A stretch of DNA of 64,000 nucleotides from an uncultured Alphaproteobacteria bacterium (GCA_902610255.1 CACLUX010000007.1:1-64000), one strand, 5' to 3'; shown: positions 50,626-60,259, counted from the first letter of the stretch. Translations and numbers: made by a program. The notes: generated by a model from the letters alone, not told the origin.

Positions 50626-51738
50626 TTAAACAGTTATCCACACTCTCTCTCTAGAAGACCTCTTAATCGCCTCAAGTGTTTTTTGTATTTCATAAGCTTC
50701 ATCAAAACCTGGCTTAGCTTTTTGTTTTTTTTCGTAACATTCTATTAAGTGAGCAGACTCAATTATTTTTAAATCATTAAATCCAAGTTGGTGACCTGGA
50801 GCAGGGCAGAAATTTCCATATGGATAGTGTTCAGGCCCTGCTTCTATTTTAGAGAAACCTTGAAGTTTTTGAGAATTTTTAGTTGAAAATAATTGAAGTT
50901 CATTAAGTCTTTCATAGCTAAATTTTATTGAACCTTTTGAACCAATTATCTCATATGATAAATTCATTTTTTGACCGGTAGAAATCCAGCACGCCTCAAA
51001 ACTTCCAGTTACACCTGATTTAAATTTTCCCATGAAAACAGTTCTATCGTCAATATAAACTTTTTTTAAAATCTTATTATCTTTCCTTTTTAGTATATGT
51101 GTTTCTTGTTGCCCAATAACCTCAACTATGGGACCTAATAGATATCTAGCTATAGAAAGAATATGACTACCTATATCATTCAAAGCGCCACCACCGTCTA
51201 CACTAGTTCTAAAAGAATGTGGCACCTTTTTCCCCATATAATTTTCAGCATGAATTCCCCTAAAACCCCAAATTTCTCCAATTTCACCTGACTTTATTAT
51301 TTCTTTAGCTAGTGCAATCATTGGGCTTCTCAAAAAATTATAACCAACTAAAGTAAGACTATTTTTCTTTTTAGAAGCAATCAGCATTCTTTTTGCAGAT
51401 TTTAAATCATGGGAGAGAGGTTTTTCACAATAAACTATTTTATTTAAATTTATTGCTCTAATGGCCATAGTCTCATGAAGAACATTTGGTGAAGTAATAG
51501 AAACCAAATCAATATCGGGGTTATCAACTAATTCTTTCCAATCACCAGTTGAATTAATAAATCCCAAATCATTTTTTGCTTTTATTGCAGTTTTTTCATT
51601 GACATCAGCAACTGTATGAAGCAATGGCTTCAAAGAGAGATTATTAAAAAAGCTTGAGACATTCCTAAAAGCATTAGCATGGGCCCTACCCATGAAACCT
51701 GAGCCAATTAAGCCAATATTTAATCTATTTTTTTTCAT
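50626..51738 (-). CDS. Gfo/Idh/MocA family oxidoreductase
   Basis: IGLIGSGFMGRAHANAFRNV, ITSPNVLHETMA, YCEKPLSHDL, GGGALNDIGSHI. Confidence 0.9.
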   Translation of the reverse strand: MKKNRLNIGLIGSGFMGRAHANAFRNVSSFFNNLSLKPLLHTVADVNEKTAIKAKNDLGFINSTGDWKELVDNPDIDLVSITSPNVLHETMAIRAINLNKIVYCEKPLSHDLKSAKRMLIASKKKNSLTLVGYNFLRSPMIALAKEIIKSGEIGEIWGFRGIHAENYMGKKVPHSFRTSVDGGGALNDIGSHILSIARYLLGPIVEVIGQQETHILKRKDNKILKKVYIDDRTVFMGKFKSGVTGSFEACWISTGQKMNLSYEIIGSKGSIKFSYERLNELQLFSTKNSQKLQGFSKIEAGPEHYPYGNFCPAPGHQLGFNDLKIIESAHLIECYEKKQKAKPGFDEAYEIQKTLEAIKRSSRERVWITV

Positions 51739-51791
51739 TTATCATAATAAAACTAATTAACTTATTTTTAACAACAACTAAATCAGAAATA

Positions 51792-51808
51792 ATATTCAAT
51801 ATGAACTT
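51792..51808. promoter_or_regulatory. Candidate operator, ATATTCA-N3-TGAA site
   Basis: ATATTCA-ATA-TGAACTT between divergent genes 50626..51738 and 51862..52683. Confidence 0.55.
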
Positions 51809-51861
51809 TTTAACAAATTAATTCTGTTGAAATAATATGATGAAGTTGTTTAACTTAAACT

Positions 51862-52683
51862 ATGAATAGCATTGATGGAAAATACGCTTTAGTTACTGGT
51901 GGAACTCAAGGTCTAGGCGCTGCCATCGCACAAAATTTTGCGATGAGTGGAGCTAAAGGTATTGTTACTATTGGAAGGAATGAGGAAAAAGGCTCTAAAG
52001 TTGCTAATAAAATAAAAAAAGATACTGGATGTAATGTTATTTTTGTAAAAACTGATTTACCTAAGATTGAACAATGCCGAAAAGCAGTGGCAATTGCAAA
52101 AAAAGAATTTGGAAAGTTAGATATTCTTGTAAATGCTGCAGGTATAACTGATAGGGGAGATATTGTTAATACCTCTGAAGAATTATTTGATAAAATGATC
52201 GGTGTTAATGTAAAAGGCCCATATTTTTTAATTCAAGATACAGTTAAGATTATGTTAGAGAAAAAAATTCATGGCTCGATAGTTAATATAGGCTCAGTTG
52301 CTGCTATGACTGGTCAACCATTCATATCAACTTATTGTTTATCTAAAGGCGCCTTAGCAACTTTAACACGAAACACAGCTTTTGCTCTTTTGAAAAATAG
52401 GATTAGGGTTAATCAATTGAATATCGGTTGGATGGCATCTGATGGAGAGCATGAAATCCAAACCAAGTATCATGGAGCGTCAGAAGATTGGTTAAAAGAT
52501 GCTGCAAAAGAGCAGCCATTCGGTAGGTTGTTAGATCCTAAAGAGGTTGCAAAAGCTGTTACATTTCTAGCCTCAGAGGACTCAGGAATGATGACCGGAT
52601 CGGTTGTAAACTTTGACCAGTCAGTTTGGGGAGGGTACCCCTTTGCACCACCTCAACCTGCTGAAGAAATGAAACTAAAGTGA
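51862..52683 (+). CDS. Short-chain dehydrogenase/reductase (SDR)
   Basis: ALVTGGTQGLGAAIAQNFA, NAAGITDRGDIV, YCLSKGALATLTRNTA, MMTGSVVNFDQSVWGG. Confidence 0.93.
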   Translation: MNSIDGKYALVTGGTQGLGAAIAQNFAMSGAKGIVTIGRNEEKGSKVANKIKKDTGCNVIFVKTDLPKIEQCRKAVAIAKKEFGKLDILVNAAGITDRGDIVNTSEELFDKMIGVNVKGPYFLIQDTVKIMLEKKIHGSIVNIGSVAAMTGQPFISTYCLSKGALATLTRNTAFALLKNRIRVNQLNIGWMASDGEHEIQTKYHGASEDWLKDAAKEQPFGRLLDPKEVAKAVTFLASEDSGMMTGSVVNFDQSVWGGYPFAPPQPAEEMKLK

Positions 52684-54369
52684 CTGGTTCAAGTACCTTT
52701 CTGTACTTTTTTGACACTCTTTGAGCGTCAACTCTAAATCTTTATTTAAAAAAATATATTCAAAAATTTTATTACCTACTTCCTCAATAATACTAGAGTA
52801 CGAGGGAAGAGGATATCTCGCCCATTCAACAATTTTTTCTTCTTTCTCCATTTTGTCAATTTCATTAAATATCGGACTTAAAGCTCTTACCTCGGGATCA
52901 TTTACAACACTGAACAATGGTGAGCTTAAACTACCATGTTCAATATAATACTTGATAAACTCTGGTGAAACAAAATTTCTGATTGTTTTTATTATGAATG
53001 GTATTTTTTCTTTAATAATATTAGAGGGTATGCCCAGCGAAAAACCCCCAATTGGAGAAACTTGAAAAGTCTCATATCCAGCTGGTCTAGGAAGATATCC
53101 AGTCTTCTTATAAGCTGGCGAATTTTTATTTAATTCAAATAAATGAGCCCTGCTACTCCAATTTATAACCATCGCCGACTTGCCTTGACTATAATATTCA
53201 ACACACTCATCATTAGAATGAGATGAGATTTCTCTAGGTGAGTAATTAACTAACTCTTTTAGCATTTTTGCGGCTTTAAAAGAAGCATCAGTTAAAAAGT
53301 TTGTCTTTAGTTTTATATTCTGAGAGTCTAGATCATAAAAATTATCACCTATGTGTCTAAGATTAATATAGGGTTTTCCATAGTTAGCCATAGCAAGAAT
53401 AAAGCTTGTTGCAAGAGGTTGACCTTTTCTTGCAGGCCAAGAAATTGGACTTTCGATTTCATTTTCTTTTTCTAAAACCGCACAAGCCTCAAGGAGTTCC
53501 TCAAATGTTTGTGGGGGATTTAAGTTATGTTTATAAAATAAATCCTTTCGATAAAATAATAAATCAGGGATAGCTTCAATTGGAATACCATAAAGAATAT
53601 TATTAAATGAACTGGACCTTATTCCGGAATAGTGAAAATCATTTAGATTCAAACCTTCTTTTATAGCAATATTATTTAAAGGCATTAGACAATTAGAATT
53701 TGCCAATTGGCCAATCCAAGGAATATTAAAACCAACAATATCATATTTGGATTTCTTTCTTGAAATTGAATTATTAACAATTTTCTCTAAAAGTTTTTGT
53801 AGATCTCCCTCTAATTCAAGTTCAATTTTACAACCAAGTATGTATTCAAAAAAATTCAAATTCTTTTTTATAACTTTGAAAGTAGGGTTATCATTTGACA
53901 GGAAACTTATTTTTTTAAATTTTTTACTTTGATTAGTAATGATTGATGGTGCTGAAATAATTTTTCCTGCTGTAAGAGATGTTCCAAAAAAATAATTATC
54001 ATTCATGTCATTATAGCCAAGATTAGTTGCAAATTCTTTTTTAATTAAAATCAAATAATCAGTGAAATCTTTAATAAGTTTACTACTTGGATGAATAGAA
54101 AAAGATTTTCCTGTTTTAGTTTTTGATCTTTTAATAAGCTTTTTTTCTTTAATAAGTTTTCGAACTTTTCTAAGCCCTGTTGCAAAAGGAAGGCCAGAGG
54201 CCTGTATAATACTTGAAGTTGTATTTATTTTATTTTCTAAATGATTTGACATCACAAAAGAAAATATTCTCCAATCTGAGTCGATACTGTTATTGGCAAT
54301 TGATTTATTAAATAAAACCCTAATCCTATCAACAAATTTGAGCAAAGATGTTATTTCGTTTCTATTCAT
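52675..54369 (-). CDS. Hybrid regulator: N-terminal winged-helix-like domain plus family-1 solute-binding-protein domain, no signal peptide
   Basis: N-term NTTSSIIQASGLPFATGLRKVRKLIKEKKLIKRSKTKTGKSFSIHPS (wHTH-like); C-term YDIVGFNIPWIGQLANSNCLMPLN, LYGIPIEAIPDLLFYRKDLFYKHNLNPPQTFEELLEA, GKSAMVINWSSR, IGGFSLGIPSN (SBP_bac_1-like). Confidence 0.75.
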   Translation of the reverse strand: MNRNEITSLLKFVDRIRVLFNKSIANNSIDSDWRIFSFVMSNHLENKINTTSSIIQASGLPFATGLRKVRKLIKEKKLIKRSKTKTGKSFSIHPSSKLIKDFTDYLILIKKEFATNLGYNDMNDNYFFGTSLTAGKIISAPSIITNQSKKFKKISFLSNDNPTFKVIKKNLNFFEYILGCKIELELEGDLQKLLEKIVNNSISRKKSKYDIVGFNIPWIGQLANSNCLMPLNNIAIKEGLNLNDFHYSGIRSSSFNNILYGIPIEAIPDLLFYRKDLFYKHNLNPPQTFEELLEACAVLEKENEIESPISWPARKGQPLATSFILAMANYGKPYINLRHIGDNFYDLDSQNIKLKTNFLTDASFKAAKMLKELVNYSPREISSHSNDECVEYYSQGKSAMVINWSSRAHLFELNKNSPAYKKTGYLPRPAGYETFQVSPIGGFSLGIPSNIIKEKIPFIIKTIRNFVSPEFIKYYIEHGSLSSPLFSVVNDPEVRALSPIFNEIDKMEKEEKIVEWARYPLPSYSSIIEEVGNKIFEYIFLNKDLELTLKECQKSTERYLNQSL

Positions 54370-54405
54370 GGATTGATAGTTAATAAGTAAACAGAATTTT
54401 AAAAA

Positions 54406-54422
54406 ATATTCAATTTGAATAT
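54406..54422. promoter_or_regulatory. Candidate operator, perfect palindrome
   Basis: ATATTCA-ATT-TGAATAT between hybrid regulator and transporter operon. Confidence 0.7.
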
Positions 54423-54488
54423 ATTTGTGATTAAATCTAAATTTAAATCATAGATACTTGACTAATAAAGGATTTAAGGAGGATTAAA

Positions 54489-55532
54489 ATGAATAAACTA
54501 ATAAAAGTATTAGCTGTTTTAATTTGCTTTTCTTTTGGTTCAGCCAAGGCGGTTGAAATCGTATCATTTAATGCTGCATCTTCTGAGGCTTATGTTGGTG
54601 CATTTGTTAAAGGAATTAAAGCGACAGCTGAGCAATATGGTTATGACATAACCGTTTTTGAAAACAACTATAACCAAGCTGAGCAAAACCAACAAGTAGA
54701 ACAGTACCTTTCAAGTGGGGCACTTCCAGATGTATTTATCTGGTGGCCACCTGATGCAGTTGCTGGCTTAGGCTCACTTAGAAAATTAGCTAAAACCGGA
54801 GTACCCGTATTAAAAATTAACCAATTACCTAATGAGCAAGATAAAGCATTCATCTTCGGATATGCTGGTCCAGATGACAGCCTACGCGCATACAACGCAG
54901 GTGAAATGATGGTTAAAGCTATGAAAATGAAACAAGCCGCTGGTGGTGACGGATATAATGTGATTGCACTATCGTACCCTCACTCCTATGGAGGTTATGG
55001 TTTATCGATTAATGCTTTCAAACAAGCTATCGCTGGTACAGATTTAAATCTTATTGGTGATATTGGTGAAGGCTTTGGACAGGCTAATGGTTACAAAGGT
55101 GCAGCTAAGCTTATTGCCAAAGTTAAAGACCAAGGGATTCATTTTGTATACGGAATGGATGATGCGATTCTAACAGGAGGTATTAAAGCTCTTGAAGAAG
55201 CTGGGTACAATGTTGATTGGTATGCAGGTACAGGCAAAAGCGGCAGTGTAGATAGTGATGCTGTTATTACTGTTGGAACTGTTTGTAATGGTGACAAGCA
55301 GATGATTACCGATGGTAAGCAATTTGGTACAACTCTTCAATCACCTCTTCATGAGGGTCAATTAGCTATTGCTCTTGTTAAAGAGTATATGGAAAACGGA
55401 GAGCTTGCTAACTATATAAACTTTACTCCTAATCCGTCAGTAACTGGTGCAACAATGGATTTCACTGCACTCAGAGGTTTTGATGGAAAATTATACGGTA
55501 TCAACGAGCTTTGCTCAGGTGCTTGGGACTAG
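54489..55532 (+). CDS. CUT2 periplasmic sugar-binding protein
   Basis: Signal peptide MNKLIKVLAVLICFSFGSAKA; type-I PBP pattern; SD AAGGAGG. Confidence 0.9.
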   Translation: MNKLIKVLAVLICFSFGSAKAVEIVSFNAASSEAYVGAFVKGIKATAEQYGYDITVFENNYNQAEQNQQVEQYLSSGALPDVFIWWPPDAVAGLGSLRKLAKTGVPVLKINQLPNEQDKAFIFGYAGPDDSLRAYNAGEMMVKAMKMKQAAGGDGYNVIALSYPHSYGGYGLSINAFKQAIAGTDLNLIGDIGEGFGQANGYKGAAKLIAKVKDQGIHFVYGMDDAILTGGIKALEEAGYNVDWYAGTGKSGSVDSDAVITVGTVCNGDKQMITDGKQFGTTLQSPLHEGQLAIALVKEYMENGELANYINFTPNPSVTGATMDFTALRGFDGKLYGINELCSGAWD

Positions 55533-55560
55533 AATTTTATAAGTTAAATAAATATTTTTT

Positions 55561-55587
55561 ACACACAGGGACTTAGTCCCTGTGTGT
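55561..55587 (+). other. 12-bp perfect stem-loop after binding-protein gene
   Basis: ACACACAGGGAC-TTA-GTCCCTGTGTGT; no strong T-run follows. Confidence 0.8.
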
Positions 55588-55620
55588 AGTTTAAATTTCT
55601 AAAAGGTGTACAATTAATTA

Positions 55621-57129
55621 ATGGCCTCTGATCCAATCCTAAAAATTACAGGAGTTTCAAGAACATTTGGTGCAATAAATGCTCTCAAAGAGGCAAATTT
55701 TGAGATAAACGAGGGTGAAATTATGGGGTTGGTTGGTGAGAACGGTGCAGGAAAATCAACTCTTGTTAAGATAATTAGTGGCTTTGATCCAGGGTTTCAA
55801 GGAAGCTATAAAATTAATGGCCAAGAAGTAAAATTTGAAACCCCCTCTCAAGCCGAAGAGTCAGGTATTGCAATAGCCCAACAAGAATTAAGTTTAATTC
55901 CTAATATGTCAGTCGCAGAAAATATTTTTTTAACTGGCACTAAGGTAAAAAAGTTCGCTACTCTTAATACTTTATCAAAAATGGCCAGACCATATCTTGA
56001 TGAGGTAGGACTCTCAGAAATAGACCCAACAACAAGAATTAATTTGTTATCTGTCGGCGAGCAACATTTAGTTGAAGTTGCAAGATTAATTTCAAGAGAA
56101 GCAAAAATTTTGATATTAGATGAACCAACAGCTGCATTGGGTGAAGCTGAAAGCAGAAGAATACTGGAAATGGTTGAGAGATTAGCCGCTAATGGTAAAT
56201 CAATTATTTATGTCAGTCACAGACTTGATGAAATTTTTAAAATCACAAAAAGAATTACAATTTTAAGAGATGGCCTAAGCCAAGGTATTCAATATACTAA
56301 GGATATAGATGTTAACAAACTTGTAGAAATTATGCTAGGTAGAGAACTTGCTAATATGTTCCCACCAAGGGCTGATCATATTAGCAATGACTCAAAGATT
56401 AAAATTAAAGATTTATGGCCTGATGGTGTTTTAGAACCTGTCAGTTTTTCTGCTTACAAGGGTGAGATATTAGGTTTATCAGGACAGTTAGGAAGTGGTG
56501 CGGGCGAGGTATTGGCTTCAATAGCTGGTGCGCTACAATCACGGTCTGGTTCTCTTATTATGAATGGTGAGAATTTTTTACCTAAATCTCCAAGTCAAGC
56601 AATTAAGAAAAAAATTGCTTATTGCTCTTCTGACAGAAAAAAAGATGGATTATTTCTTGGAAGACCAATCTTTGAAAATTTAACATCACCTGCTCTTAAT
56701 GCTATTTCTAATTATGGATTTAATTTTGGAAGCACAGAAGGTGATTATTCAAAAAATTTGGCAAGTGAATTTTTGATAGATGTAAAAAGAATGCATGATG
56801 AGTCAGGTCTTTTAAGTGGTGGGAATCAACAAAAAGTTGCTTTAGGTAAATGGCTATCTATCAAACCAGATGTATTATTAGTTAATGAACCAACTAGGGG
56901 TGTTGATGTTGGTGCAAAATCAGAGATTTATCAGAGGATGAGAGATTTAGCAGCAAGGGGTATTACAATTATTTTTGCTTCGACTGATATTCAAGAAATT
57001 ACTTACCTTCCTGACAGAGTGATTACCTTTTATAGGGGTATGATGATTGACGAACATCGCTTAGAACAAATTAAAACACCAATCATACTTAAAGAAATTA
57101 CTGACCCATTTAACGAGACAAATTTATGA
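55621..57129 (+). CDS. CUT2 ABC transporter ATP-binding protein (two NBDs)
   Basis: GENGAGKSTLVKIISGFDP, LDEPTAALGEAE, GQLGSGAGEVLASIAGA, LSGGNQQKVALGKW. Confidence 0.94.
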   Translation: MASDPILKITGVSRTFGAINALKEANFEINEGEIMGLVGENGAGKSTLVKIISGFDPGFQGSYKINGQEVKFETPSQAEESGIAIAQQELSLIPNMSVAENIFLTGTKVKKFATLNTLSKMARPYLDEVGLSEIDPTTRINLLSVGEQHLVEVARLISREAKILILDEPTAALGEAESRRILEMVERLAANGKSIIYVSHRLDEIFKITKRITILRDGLSQGIQYTKDIDVNKLVEIMLGRELANMFPPRADHISNDSKIKIKDLWPDGVLEPVSFSAYKGEILGLSGQLGSGAGEVLASIAGALQSRSGSLIMNGENFLPKSPSQAIKKKIAYCSSDRKKDGLFLGRPIFENLTSPALNAISNYGFNFGSTEGDYSKNLASEFLIDVKRMHDESGLLSGGNQQKVALGKWLSIKPDVLLVNEPTRGVDVGAKSEIYQRMRDLAARGITIIFASTDIQEITYLPDRVITFYRGMMIDEHRLEQIKTPIILKEITDPFNETNL

Positions 57130-58166
57130 GTACGATTATCCAAGATAATCAACAAACATTTTCGGTAAAATTTTTACAATTTTATAAAGATCGCACTCTT
57201 TTAGCTATTTTATTATCTCTTTTTGCTGTGATGTTTGTATATGGGATATTTTTTACAGAAAATTATTTAACAATAACAAATTTTAAAGCAATAATCAGAG
57301 ACGCTGCATTATATGGCATTATGGCCATAGGATTAACCTTTGTAACTTTATCAGGAAACTTTTTTTTATTATCACTAAAAGAAACAGCATCAATTTGTGG
57401 AGTTACATTTGCCATGGGGATGGCTACTGGATTTGGCTCTCCTGATTTAGCTGGAAATTTTTTAGTTTCACTTTTAGCTGCTTTGGCAGTCGGAATAGTT
57501 AGTGGAGTAATTCAAGGATATTTTGTCGGAATGGGAGGTAATCCTATCGTTGTTACATTAGGTGGAGCAGGTATTTTATATGGAATAGGTGCATGGTGGA
57601 GTGATAATCTTGTTATTAATTTTACTAGACCCCACGATGCTGAGTGGTTAGGCACAGGTTCTTTTTTAGGTTTACCGAGTATCACGTGGTCATTCATTTT
57701 GATCGCTATAGCAGCTGAAATAGTTTTAAGGCACACAAATTTTGGAAGAAAGGTATATCTAGTAGGCGCAAATAAAGCAGCAGGAAAAGCCACTGGTCAC
57801 GAAAATTTTTCAATGGCAATAATAGTTTTTACAATTTGCTCTGTTTGTTGTGCTTTTGTTGCTGTAGCATTCGTAGCTCAAATGGATAGTGCTCAGTCTA
57901 ATTATTTTTCAGCAGAATTTGGATCTTCTGGGGACATGACAATATTGGTTATTGCAACAGTCATGGTTGGAGGAAATTCTATTATGGGGGGATATGGCTC
58001 TACTTTGAGGACAAGTTTGGGTGCAATTTTTATTGCTATGGTAGACAATATGATGGTTTTACAAGGATTTAATAGTGGTCCTAGAATAGTAGGAGTGGGT
58101 TTGATGATAGTTTTTAGTATCATAGTATTTGGACTATTTGCGAAAGGAAGTAGGGCTCAGGAGTAA
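57126..58166 (+). CDS. CUT2 ABC transporter permease 1
   Basis: AIGLTFVTLSGNFFLLSLKETASI, GVIQGYFVGMGGNPIVVTLGGAGILYG, VMVGGNSIMGGYGSTLR. Confidence 0.9.
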   Translation: MSTIIQDNQQTFSVKFLQFYKDRTLLAILLSLFAVMFVYGIFFTENYLTITNFKAIIRDAALYGIMAIGLTFVTLSGNFFLLSLKETASICGVTFAMGMATGFGSPDLAGNFLVSLLAALAVGIVSGVIQGYFVGMGGNPIVVTLGGAGILYGIGAWWSDNLVINFTRPHDAEWLGTGSFLGLPSITWSFILIAIAAEIVLRHTNFGRKVYLVGANKAAGKATGHENFSMAIIVFTICSVCCAFVAVAFVAQMDSAQSNYFSAEFGSSGDMTILVIATVMVGGNSIMGGYGSTLRTSLGAIFIAMVDNMMVLQGFNSGPRIVGVGLMIVFSIIVFGLFAKGSRAQE

Positions 58167-59203
58167 TGGAAAATTTCGTAAAAAAATTAACAAAAGACGT
58201 AGATTTATCCTTTGCAATATTACTATCATTTTGTGTTTATGTATTTTTCGCATTAAATATTGAGGTATTCTTTAGTCATAATATTAGTTTTGCTATTCTT
58301 GAGAGATTTGCAGTTTTGGGTCTTGTAGGCTTAGCATTAACAATTTGTATTATTGCTGGAGAAATTGATTTATCGATTGGATCAAATGCAGCATTATGTG
58401 CAGTAATTGTTGTTAAGTTAACTGACCCTTTAGGAGCACCACTTGCAATAATTATAGGCTTATCAGTTTCTACACTTATAGGCGCTACTCAAGGATTTGT
58501 AATTGCATTTATAAGAATTAGAGCAATTGTAATTACTGTAGGAACACTAATGTTATTGAGAGGGGTTGCTCTTTTAATTGCTGAAGAAAAAACAGTTATG
58601 CTGACTGATTTTAGAGTTCCAGATTTTATAACAACAAAATTTTTTATGTATTTTTCTCCAGCTAGTATAACTGTCATCTTTATTTTTATTTTAGTTGGCA
58701 TTTTTATGCGTTACACAAAATATGGTAGAGAAATTTATGCAATAGGTGGAGCAAGAAAAGAAGCACTCACTGCAGGTATACCACTTAGAAGACCCATGAT
58801 CATTGCCTTTGCCTTATCAGGTTTTTGTGCTGGTTTTGCAGGAACAGTTATTGGATTAAAGTCAGGCACCGCACAAGGTTTGGGTTTACAATATCTTCTT
58901 CTCGCAGGAACTGTTGCTGCATTTGTCGGAGGTGTGAGTATCTTAGGAGGAAAGGGTGGAGTTTTAGGAGCAGCTATTGGGGCACTTACTGTAAATTTTT
59001 TAAACACTGGTCTTGTTTTCTACGCTCTTCAAGTTCATTTTGTACAATTATTTACATCCGTGCTCCTAGTAATAGTTATAGTATTTCAAACTATGTCTAG
59101 AGTATTTGACTCCAGACAATCTAGGAAGAGTTTGCTTGCAACGATTGATGAACGAAAAATAGCACTTCTTGAAAAGAAAAAATCATCTAAATTTGGTAAG
59201 TAG
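58166..59203 (+). CDS. CUT2 ABC transporter permease 2
   Basis: IIAGEIDLSIGSNAALCAV, ITVGTLMLLRGVALL, ALTAGIPLRRP, FVGGVSILGGKGGVLG. Confidence 0.92.
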   Translation: MENFVKKLTKDVDLSFAILLSFCVYVFFALNIEVFFSHNISFAILERFAVLGLVGLALTICIIAGEIDLSIGSNAALCAVIVVKLTDPLGAPLAIIIGLSVSTLIGATQGFVIAFIRIRAIVITVGTLMLLRGVALLIAEEKTVMLTDFRVPDFITTKFFMYFSPASITVIFIFILVGIFMRYTKYGREIYAIGGARKEALTAGIPLRRPMIIAFALSGFCAGFAGTVIGLKSGTAQGLGLQYLLLAGTVAAFVGGVSILGGKGGVLGAAIGALTVNFLNTGLVFYALQVHFVQLFTSVLLVIVIVFQTMSRVFDSRQSRKSLLATIDERKIALLEKKKSSKFGK

Positions 59204-59204
59204 T

Positions 59205-60197
59205 TTAATCTAAATATATAATTTTATTATTATTCGCTGACTTTTTAGCTGCGTCAGCTATTTTCATTGCAATGAGCCCATCATTAAAATCTGGTGAGGG
59301 CCTACCTTTTCTATTAATAATATCTACAAAATTATCTATTTCATTTACAAAAGCCTCTTTATACCTCTCTAAAAAAAAATGTTGGTAATTATCTTTTGAA
59401 TTAGTTGAGTTTTTTAAGGTAATCTCTAAGTTTGAGTCTCTTAAATTCGTAGTGCTTATCATTCCTTTGGAGCCAAAAGCTTCAACTCTTTGATCGTAAC
59501 CATATGAGGATTGACGCGAGTTATTAATTTGACATAGTAATCCTGTTTTTGTCTTCAAAATTGTATTAACTGTATCAAAGTCTCCAGCTCCTCCAATTTT
59601 CTTATCAATTAAGCAACTCCCTCTCGCAAAAACTTCACTTGGGTTTTCTGACATTAGCCATCTGGCAATGTCTATGTCATGAATTTGGCTATCAAGAAAA
59701 ATACCTCCCGAAACTTTGACATAACTAATTGGCGGAGGACTCGGATCTCTAGAGGTAATAGAAATCATTCTTAATTTTCCTATTTTTCCAGAGTCAATAT
59801 ACTTTTTTAATTTCATTAACGAAGGGTCAAATCTTCTCATAAAACCTATAAAAAAATTTGTCCTATTCTTTTTTAAAATATTTTCACATGAAATTACTTT
59901 ATTGATGTTTAAATCAATTGGTTTTTCACAAAAAATATTTATTTTTCGTTCAGAAAATTTTTTAATGAAGTCAACATGGGTGTTGGTTGCAGAACCAATG
60001 AGCACTGAGTCAAAATCTTTTTTTTTTAAAACCTCATCAACAGTTCTTATTGGAACAGATCCATATTTTTTTGCTAATTTTTTTGCAGAGTCAAAATTAG
60101 TATCAACAACATATTTAAGATTTATTTTTTTGTTATCATATATATTTTTGGAATGAACTAATCCTATTCTTCCAGCTCCAATTAGACATATATTCAT
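59205..60197 (-). CDS. Gfo/Idh/MocA oxidoreductase, inositol 2-dehydrogenase-like (paralogue of 43918..44922)
   Basis: CLIGAGRIGLVHSKNI, GSATNTHVDFIK, CEKPIDLNINKV, FMRRFDPS, SSYGYDQRVEAFGSKGM. Confidence 0.9.
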   Translation of the reverse strand: MNICLIGAGRIGLVHSKNIYDNKKINLKYVVDTNFDSAKKLAKKYGSVPIRTVDEVLKKKDFDSVLIGSATNTHVDFIKKFSERKINIFCEKPIDLNINKVISCENILKKNRTNFFIGFMRRFDPSLMKLKKYIDSGKIGKLRMISITSRDPSPPPISYVKVSGGIFLDSQIHDIDIARWLMSENPSEVFARGSCLIDKKIGGAGDFDTVNTILKTKTGLLCQINNSRQSSYGYDQRVEAFGSKGMISTTNLRDSNLEITLKNSTNSKDNYQHFFLERYKEAFVNEIDNFVDIINRKGRPSPDFNDGLIAMKIADAAKKSANNNKIIYLD

Positions 60198-60242
60198 ACA
60201 TTATAATATTAAATATTATTTTAAGAAAATAATAACAAATAT

Positions 60243-60255
60243 GCTCACAATGAAA
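60243..60255. promoter_or_regulatory. Candidate operator, weak TTCA-N3-TGAA-like site
   Basis: GCTCA-CAA-TGAAA upstream of the minus-strand gene 59205..60197. Confidence 0.4.
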
Positions 60256-60259
60256 CTTT

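Noticed and set aside
58735-59100. Overlapping ORFs of 90 and 91 aa within permease 2
   Set aside because: Pro/Ala-rich or Cys/Arg-rich shadow translations of a clear permease gene.
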